Part shown: piece by piece, positions 58,959 to 64,000 of the stretch
How positions within the stretch are numbered: position 1 is the first letter of the stretch
How the letters are laid out: each line of letters begins with the position of its first letter
Assembly: GCF_051859565.1 (NCBI RefSeq)
Contig: NZ_JBHYFK010000002.1
Coordinates: forward strand, 310,001-374,000
Length of the DNA: 64,000 bases
Reading direction: 5' to 3'
Source: Glycocaulis sp051859565
Lineage (GTDB): Bacteria > Pseudomonadota > Alphaproteobacteria > Caulobacterales > Maricaulaceae
Made by a program: the position numbers and the translations under genes
Notes under the pieces: model-generated
Databases searched by the model: none
Told to the model about the DNA's origin: nothing
What the model saw: the letters and a program-made list of their open reading frames with translations, nothing else

Positions 58959-60321
58959 TAATATTTCAGCGCTATCGTCAAATGCCGATAGCGCTGAACC
59001 TTTCCTGCAGGTTGCCGTAATGGATAAGCATTCACCGCAATATCTGGACAGCTGTGCTAATAATATTCTGCTGTGGTTCGACGAATTTTTTAAAACGTTT
59101 GCCCCGCTTGATCCAAAGTCATTTCGAGATAAAAAAATATCCTATGAAAAAGTATGGGCGGAATGCTCCATGCTATTTCTGTTGTTGAATTATTTCAGTT
59201 TCGGCGACCGCATTGCTTTGAATATATCCCGTCGCTTGGTAGAACCCCTCAAGTTACCGGAATTTATGCACAGGGTTACCCGCGAGCGAGCCCGGTTTGG
59301 GGCTTGCATCCACAATGTCGCGTTGGCCCAGAGACTGGGTGTCGATGTGCGCGAAGAGGCGCGTTACGTTCGCGCGCTTATTGAGGAGGGGGGATTGTGG
59401 GGCCACGATATAGAGTGTTGGGAAAAAGCAGAAACTTTATTCAGCAAGGCCTTGCTGGGTGGCAGCGTTGATTTTTCCGATATAGAAGGTGTGTTGAAGA
59501 GCTCTGAATTATTTAAAGAGCGGAATATATGTTTTTTAAGTGTATTAGACGGATATAAAATTACACATGCAGCATTTTATCATACCGGATTTCGTATTCA
59601 TGGGTTGTATGATAATAGTGTTGCGGTGGCACCGGCTCCCCGCCACTTGCCAGAGATGCTGGACGCTTTGAGCGCGAAGTTCTTACTGCAAGGCCAGCTG
59701 GACCTGGCGCTTGAGTTCGTTCTGGTTGCTATACTGTATAAACTTCCGATATCCAATATACATCTGCAAATAATATCGATCGCGCTGGAATGTGTCCATG
59801 CGCATGGAAGTGTGCCGGCCTATATTTTTGATTATAAAGAAAATAATTCACGCAGCCCTCGGGAAGTAAAAGAACGGTTTTCATTTGGCGCATGCTATCA
59901 TCCGACGATAGTGTTTCTATTAATAATAATGTATTTAGATGTTGATGATCTGTTGCCCTATGTAAACTCGAGACTTTATTCCGCTTGGAATAGCCCGGCT
60001 TGCGGCGTTATGGACATACTTGAAGGGGTCAGGGTTAGACGGCTTTCAGAGGCGAGCCCTGCATTGGCCGTTGGTGAAATGCTGGCAGCGGCTGAAAGGT
60101 ATGATCTGGAGAAGCTGGCATCCCTGCTCCTCGCCTCGCAGCCGATTGGCATTATTAAACCGGGTGGTGTGGTCGAGCATAGTTTGCGGCAGTTTTTACG
60201 TCTCCAAGCTCGTGCGAACGGAGATTTTGGATATTATGATGTTGAGAAGGCCCTGCATGGGTCAGTGTTTGGAGGTGTTCAGCAGCGGGTTAACCAGTTG
60301 GTTTCCGAGGCTATTGGGTGA
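58909..60321 (+). CDS. AT-rich ORF of unknown function
   Basis: A 470-codon frame from ATG 58909 (open from 58792; ATG 59020 is another option), with no ribosome site at any of these. Base use differs from the surroundings: the line 59521-59580 has 16 G or C of 60, and codons such as TTA and ATA are frequent. The product looks mostly helical and soluble with aromatic patches (YILLWFDEFFKTF-like, AFYHTGFRIHGLYD, YHPTIVFLLIIMYLDVDDLL). No family is recognised. Composition and placement suggest horizontal origin. See the small frame upstream for a possible fusion. Confidence 0.65.
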   Translation: MKILLSESCSCIIGNFDNISALSSNADSAEPFLQVAVMDKHSPQYLDSCANNILLWFDEFFKTFAPLDPKSFRDKKISYEKVWAECSMLFLLLNYFSFGDRIALNISRRLVEPLKLPEFMHRVTRERARFGACIHNVALAQRLGVDVREEARYVRALIEEGGLWGHDIECWEKAETLFSKALLGGSVDFSDIEGVLKSSELFKERNICFLSVLDGYKITHAAFYHTGFRIHGLYDNSVAVAPAPRHLPEMLDALSAKFLLQGQLDLALEFVLVAILYKLPISNIHLQIISIALECVHAHGSVPAYIFDYKENNSRSPREVKERFSFGACYHPTIVFLLIIMYLDVDDLLPYVNSRLYSAWNSPACGVMDILEGVRVRRLSEASPALAVGEMLAAAERYDLEKLASLLLASQPIGIIKPGGVVEHSLRQFLRLQARANGDFGYYDVEKALHGSVFGGVQQRVNQLVSEAIG

Positions 60322-60362
60322 TGCGATCGGCTTTCGTGACGTCTTAGCGAAGGATGCAATGA

Positions 60363-61370
60363 ATGTCTGGCCTTTGTTCGGTCTGCTGGCGCGCGACAGT
60401 TACAGCCTGCTTTGCGCTGAATCTTGCGGCCTGCACGCTCCGGCTGGATGGGGTTGAGCCGCGCCCGGTACAGGATCTGTCCTCGGAGCCTGGACAGGGT
60501 GTTTTGACGTTCGACCTCCGGGAGAGTGCAGGTGTGACTGTGGAGGTGGAAGGCCGGCATGTTGATTTGGTGCTTCTGGCGCGAGCGGAGTCGCTGGTTG
60601 CGCTCAATCGGGATATTGCCGGGTCGCTTGGCCTGCAAAGCGCAATGCTGGGCCTGGGGACGGCTGCCGTTCGCGATGGGGACCACCGCGTGAGCGGGGC
60701 GGTCAGACGCGCGCGCTACCGGATCGCCCCGGGCGCTTACGAGCGTGCCTGGGTTCTCGATATGGAGGAAAATTTCTACCCCGGGTATAACGGCGCAATC
60801 TCCTTTGGCGCTATCCCGGCAAGCCGGTTCCGGATCCTTTTAAACGACGCTCCGCCAGCAGGGGTGGAGGAGGTGTGGGTCCCCATGGTTCTGGAAGGGC
60901 GGTCGGAAGCGCTGGAGCAGTCCCGCGACTACGCAGCGCTGGAGTTCAGTCATGATCTGGCGCTCTACCAGGAACCCGTCAGCGCCAATCGCAAGGCCGT
61001 CTTCTATCTTCATGCGGCAGGGCGCCTCGTCCCCATTTCGCAGAGCGAACCCTTCATGCGCCTGTTAAACAATGTGAGGCCGCATGTGACGTTTTCGGTA
61101 CGCCCGCCCGTAATGGTTTCCGGTCTGCCTGCCGGCGAAATTCTCGGTGAAGTCGATCCAGAGTACGATCCGTTTGCGCCTCGGAATGATGAGGCGGGCG
61201 AGGTTATCGTAGTCCACCATGATCTCAGGGGGACCGCCTATGCGCCGACCCTCTATCTAGGCCGAAGCTTTTTCTCAGCGTGTTCAGAGCTGCTTGTCGT
61301 ACGCGAAGAGCTGGAACGCGACCGGCAGACCGTCTCAGCCCGCTGCCGCGCCGATGCCCTTAACCGATAG
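60363..61370 (+). CDS. Putative lipoprotein with retropepsin-like pattern
   Basis: A 335-residue protein with a lipobox (LNLAAC, Cys 24), preceded by AAGGA eight bases before the ATG. The mature part shows a beta-rich pattern reminiscent of aspartic peptidase domains: VEVEGRHVDLVLLARAESLV, then LGL, and FYPGYNGAISFGAIPASRF. The DTG catalytic triplet is not seen, so activity of that kind is unlikely. It is GC-rich like the chromosome, unlike the preceding ORF, and stops 99 bases before the YmdB-type gene. Function unknown. Confidence 0.7.
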   Translation: MSGLCSVCWRATVTACFALNLAACTLRLDGVEPRPVQDLSSEPGQGVLTFDLRESAGVTVEVEGRHVDLVLLARAESLVALNRDIAGSLGLQSAMLGLGTAAVRDGDHRVSGAVRRARYRIAPGAYERAWVLDMEENFYPGYNGAISFGAIPASRFRILLNDAPPAGVEEVWVPMVLEGRSEALEQSRDYAALEFSHDLALYQEPVSANRKAVFYLHAAGRLVPISQSEPFMRLLNNVRPHVTFSVRPPVMVSGLPAGEILGEVDPEYDPFAPRNDEAGEVIVVHHDLRGTAYAPTLYLGRSFFSACSELLVVREELERDRQTVSARCRADALNR

Positions 61371-61469
61371 CCGCAGTCCTGACCTGCTGCCTTGTCCCAA
61401 CCACGGGCGGTTCTGGGCGGGGTGATGGCGGGCATGGTCATCGCGTCAGCACCGCGTTATAGGGCTGTG

Positions 61470-62288
61470 ATGCGATTAGCGTTTTTTGGAGATGTGGTCG
61501 GCAAGTCGGGCCGCGATGTGCTGGTGGAGGAGCTCAGCTCTTTCCGCGACCGGCTGAAGCTCGATTTCGTGGTGGTCAATGCCGAGAACGCCGCGGGCGG
61601 TTTTGGCATTACCGAGCGCACGGCCATCGAGCTGTTTGATGCGGGCGCGGACGTGCTCACCCTCGGCAATCATTCCTGGGACCAGTCAGAAGCCCTCACT
61701 TATATCGAGCGCGAACCGCGCCTGCTTCGCCCGGCCAACTATCCCACCGGCACCGCGCCGGGGCGCGGCACCGGACTCTATGAGACGAAATCAGGCGCGC
61801 GCGTCATGGTGATGAACGTGCTCCTGCGCCTCTACATGCAGCCGCTGGACGATCCGTTTGCCTGCGTGGATGAGGCGCTGTCCGCCTCCCCGCTGGGGCA
61901 GGTGGCCGATGCCATTATCGTCGATGCGCACGGCGAGGCGACGAGTGAAAAGCATGCCATGGGCCATTTCTGCGATGGGCGGGCTAGCCTTGTGGTTGGC
62001 ACGCATACACATATTCCAACGGCGGATCACCAGATCCTCGCGGGCGGAACGGCCTATCAGACCGATGCAGGCATGTGCGGCAGCTACGACTCTGTCATCG
62101 GCATGGACAAGGAAGAGCCCATGCGCCGCTTCACGACCCATATGCGCTCCGGGCGCATGCAGGCGGCCAGCGGCCCGGCGACGGCCTGTGGTGTATTCGT
62201 GGAAACCGATGACCGTACCGGGCTTGCGGTACGCGTGGAGCCTATCCGCTTTGGCGGCGTGCTGTCGGAAACCGTGCCGGTGGTTTGA
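61470..62288 (+). CDS. YmdB-type metallophosphoesterase (TIGR00282)
   Basis: A 272-residue phosphoesterase related to Bacillus YmdB, which hydrolyses cyclic nucleotides in vitro. Metal motifs in order: FFGDVVGKSGRD, VVNAENAAGGFG, TLGNHSWDQSEAL, IIVDAHGEATSEK and VVGTHTHIPTADHQ. The frame extends upstream to 61392 but the conserved start is ATG 61470. It is usually next to fau in related genomes; here four genes lie between them. Confidence 0.92.
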   Translation: MRLAFFGDVVGKSGRDVLVEELSSFRDRLKLDFVVVNAENAAGGFGITERTAIELFDAGADVLTLGNHSWDQSEALTYIEREPRLLRPANYPTGTAPGRGTGLYETKSGARVMVMNVLLRLYMQPLDDPFACVDEALSASPLGQVADAIIVDAHGEATSEKHAMGHFCDGRASLVVGTHTHIPTADHQILAGGTAYQTDAGMCGSYDSVIGMDKEEPMRRFTTHMRSGRMQAASGPATACGVFVETDDRTGLAVRVEPIRFGGVLSETVPVV

Positions 62289-62304
62289 GTTTCATCGCGA
62301 CACT

Positions 62305-62416
62305 TTCCTCCCCCGTTTACGGGGGAGGTGTCAGCGAAGCTGACGGAGGGGGGAGCTTTCTTGCAATCCCTCCCTCGGCTCTTCGAGCCACTCCCCCCGT
62401 AAACGGGGGGAGAAAG
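62305..62416 (+). repeat. Hairpin repeat, family 1, copy D
   Basis: The most regular copy: CCTCCCCC-GTTTAC-GGGGGAGG, GTCAGC-GAA-GCTGAC, GGAGGGGGGAGC, CGGCTC-TTC-GAGCC and CTCCCCCC-GTAAAC-GGGGGGAG, then AAAG. It lies directly after the YmdB-type gene and shares its last stretch (TTCTGCCCCGGATCG) with copy C only loosely. Confidence 0.88.
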
Positions 62417-62475
62417 CGGTTCTGCCCCGGATCGGCTTCGCCGCCCGGGGGTTCAGGCTGCGGCGCGCGGAAACC

Positions 62476-63828
62476 TCAAGCCCCCTTCGCGTTCTCCAGC
62501 GCGCTGCAGATATCGCTGACGACCGCTTCGATCACCTTGCGCTCGCCTTCGGCCATGACGCGGATCAGCGGCTCGGTGCCCGATTTGCGCACCAGCAGAC
62601 GGCCCTTGCCATTAAGGCGCGTCTCGCCTTCGTAGATCGCGTCCTTCACCCTCTCATTCTCCAGCGGCAGGGCCCCGTTGGTGTAGCGCACATTTTTCAG
62701 GATTTGCGGCGCGGGCGTGAAGACCTTCAGGAGCTGGCTGGCGGGCTTGCCGGACTCGATGAGCAGGGAGAGCACCTGCAGCGCCGCGATCAGCCCGTCG
62801 CCGGTCGTGGCAAAGTCGCTCAACACCACGTGGCCGGATTGCTCGCCGCCCAGATTGGCGCCGGAGGTCCGCATTGCCTCGACCACATAGCGATCACCGA
62901 CTTGCGTGCGGTGCAGCTTGATCTTCTGCTTTTCGAGATACTGTTCCAGGCCCAGATTGGACATCTGGGTGGTCACGACCGTATCGCCAGCAAGCTTTCC
63001 GCTGGCCTTCCACGCGGTCGCCAGAAGGCCGATGATCTGGTCGCCGTCAACGAGCTTGCCCTTTTCGTCGCACAGCACGACGCGGTCGGCATCGCCGTCC
63101 AGGGCAATGCCCAGATCGGCGCGGTAGCGCTTCACGTTCTCGGCAAGATCCTGAGGCGCGGTGGCGCCGCAATCCTCGTTTATATTGAAGCCGTTGGGGT
63201 TGTTGTGCAGCGGGATCACGTCCGCGCCCAGCTCCCACAGTACTTTCGGCGCGACCTTGTAGGCCGCCCCATTGGCGCAATCGACCACGATACGAAGACC
63301 GGCAAGGCGCATGGAGCGCGGCAGGGTGGCCTTGGCGATTTCCATATAGCGCGCCTCGGCGTCATCAATGCGCTTGGCGCGGCCGATATGGCGCGGCGCG
63401 ACCAGATGGTCGGCCGTATCGGCATCCATGAGCGCCTCGATTTCCAGCTCGGCAGCATCGTCCAGCTTGTATCCGTCCGGGCCGAACAGCTTGATGCCGT
63501 TGTCTTCGTAGCGATTGTGCGAGGCGGTAATCATTACGCCCATGTCTGCGCGCAGCGAACGGGTCAGCATGGCGGTGGCGGGCGTGGGTACCGGGCCGAA
63601 CTGGTAGACATCCATACCGGCGGAGGTGAAGCCGGCGACCAGTGCGGACTCGATCATATAGCCTGACAGGCGCGTGTCCTTGCCGATCACGACCGTATGC
63701 CGGCGGCCATTCTCGCGCTTGAAATAATGCGCCGCTGCCATGCCAAGGCGAAGGGCCGTTTCGGCGGTCATCACCGACTGGTTGGTCGTGCCGCGAACGC
63801 CGTCTGTGCCAAAATACCGTTTGATCAT
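62476..63828 (-). CDS. glmM: Phosphoglucosamine mutase GlmM
   Basis: Interconverts glucosamine-6- and glucosamine-1-phosphate for peptidoglycan and LPS. The 450-residue enzyme has the phospho-Ser loop MITASHNRYEDNGIK (Ser about 101), metal-binding DGDADRVVL and the phosphate-binding VRKSGTEPLIRVMAEG at the end. It starts six bases after the partial transaldolase stop codon, so both are co-transcribed. Confidence 0.96.
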   Translation of the reverse strand: MIKRYFGTDGVRGTTNQSVMTAETALRLGMAAAHYFKRENGRRHTVVIGKDTRLSGYMIESALVAGFTSAGMDVYQFGPVPTPATAMLTRSLRADMGVMITASHNRYEDNGIKLFGPDGYKLDDAAELEIEALMDADTADHLVAPRHIGRAKRIDDAEARYMEIAKATLPRSMRLAGLRIVVDCANGAAYKVAPKVLWELGADVIPLHNNPNGFNINEDCGATAPQDLAENVKRYRADLGIALDGDADRVVLCDEKGKLVDGDQIIGLLATAWKASGKLAGDTVVTTQMSNLGLEQYLEKQKIKLHRTQVGDRYVVEAMRTSGANLGGEQSGHVVLSDFATTGDGLIAALQVLSLLIESGKPASQLLKVFTPAPQILKNVRYTNGALPLENERVKDAIYEGETRLNGKGRLLVRKSGTEPLIRVMAEGERKVIEAVVSDICSALENAKGA

Positions 63829-63834
63829 GAAAGT

Positions 63835-64000
63835 TTACCCCTGGCTCAACCCGTTGCGCCCAGTCTTTTTCCAGTCCTCAAGAAATGCCTTCAGACCGCT
63901 ATCCGTCAGCGGATGGGTCACCAATGCGTCGAATATCCCCGGCGGCAGCGTGGCTGCATCGCAGCCAATCCGGGCTGCCATCTCCACATGTGTAACAGAG
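63835..64000 (-). CDS. Transaldolase (5' part beyond the window)
   Basis: Only the last 54 codons are visible, read on the minus strand: THVEMAARIGCDAATLPPGI, then FDALVTHPLTDSGLKAFLED and WKKTGRNGLSQG before TAA (63837-63835). CDAATLPPGIFDAL and HPLTDSGLKAFL...DW are typical of the short TalC/fructose-6-phosphate aldolase-type transaldolases. The frame is open to the window edge. It lies directly upstream of glmM. Confidence 0.85.
   Translation of the reverse strand, partial: SVTHVEMAARIGCDAATLPPGIFDALVTHPLTDSGLKAFLEDWKKTGRNGLSQG

Overview
The window is a contiguous, high-GC chromosomal segment (with one 10-N scaffold gap) from an alphaproteobacterium of the Caulobacterales/Maricaulales type (Maricaulis, Oceanicaulis, Glycocaulis or a Hyphomonas relative). 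The assignment rests on co-occurrence of the cell-cycle regulator CtrA (231 residues, D51, C-terminal Ala-Ala), its antagonist SciP, the atypical flagellar activator FlbD, CcrM-type GANTC sites clustered before ctrA, and the alphaproteobacterial order zapA - 6S RNA - fau. No phage, transposase, tRNA, rRNA or CRISPR array was recognised.

Layout. 1-2.3 kb: end of a chemotaxis cluster (cheY partial, cheB, cheR). 2.3-5.9 kb: a TPR protein, ctrA, and divergent fliI-fliJ. 5.9-11.9 kb: accessory stretch with repeat elements, an OmpW porin, a probable heme TonB receptor divergent from a DUF6607-like secreted protein, and two small envelope proteins. 11.9-21.1 kb: one minus-strand flagellar operon, fliF-fliG-fliH-fliN-flbD-flhA-flhF-flhG, then sciP. 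22.3-29.8 kb: hook genes fliK-flgD-flgE divergent from flgK-flgL, with a sigma-54-like promoter between them. 29.8-31.4 kb: MaoC hydratase and an Old Yellow Enzyme.

31.5-41.9 kb is a lipid A/Kdo and envelope block: DUF2093, an M23 peptidase, an LpxL-type acyltransferase, lpxK, waaA, a DUF374 acyltransferase, a tyrosine-phosphatase-like protein (possibly CtpA-like), msbA, DUF4170, an inositol-monophosphatase-family protein and pmbA. 41.9-56 kb is mostly housekeeping: MAPEG, FrnE/DsbA, a DAACS symporter, a mini rod-like protein, mnmA, DUF1801, thiolase, RidA, pyrC, a family 9 glycosyltransferase, ygfZ, serA, a family 2 glycosyltransferase and cysQ. 56-64 kb: DUF4164, zapA, 6S RNA, fau, fpr, an AT-rich gene cluster, a YmdB-type phosphoesterase, glmM and a partial transaldolase.

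CtrA, SciP and FlbD sit beside the flagellar genes they control in Caulobacter, and CtrA-box-like sites lie upstream of ctrA, fliF and sciP. The most unusual items are: (i) an AT-rich ORF at 58.7-60.3 kb whose 5' part lies in another frame, joined at a TTTTGA that could be a +1 slip site; it lies between fau and the YmdB-type gene; (ii) two families of modular intergenic hairpin elements whose stems change in compensating pairs and which repeatedly coincide with stop codons, including a 61-bp inverted pair at the ends of fliJ and sciP; (iii) several enzymes with substituted key residues.
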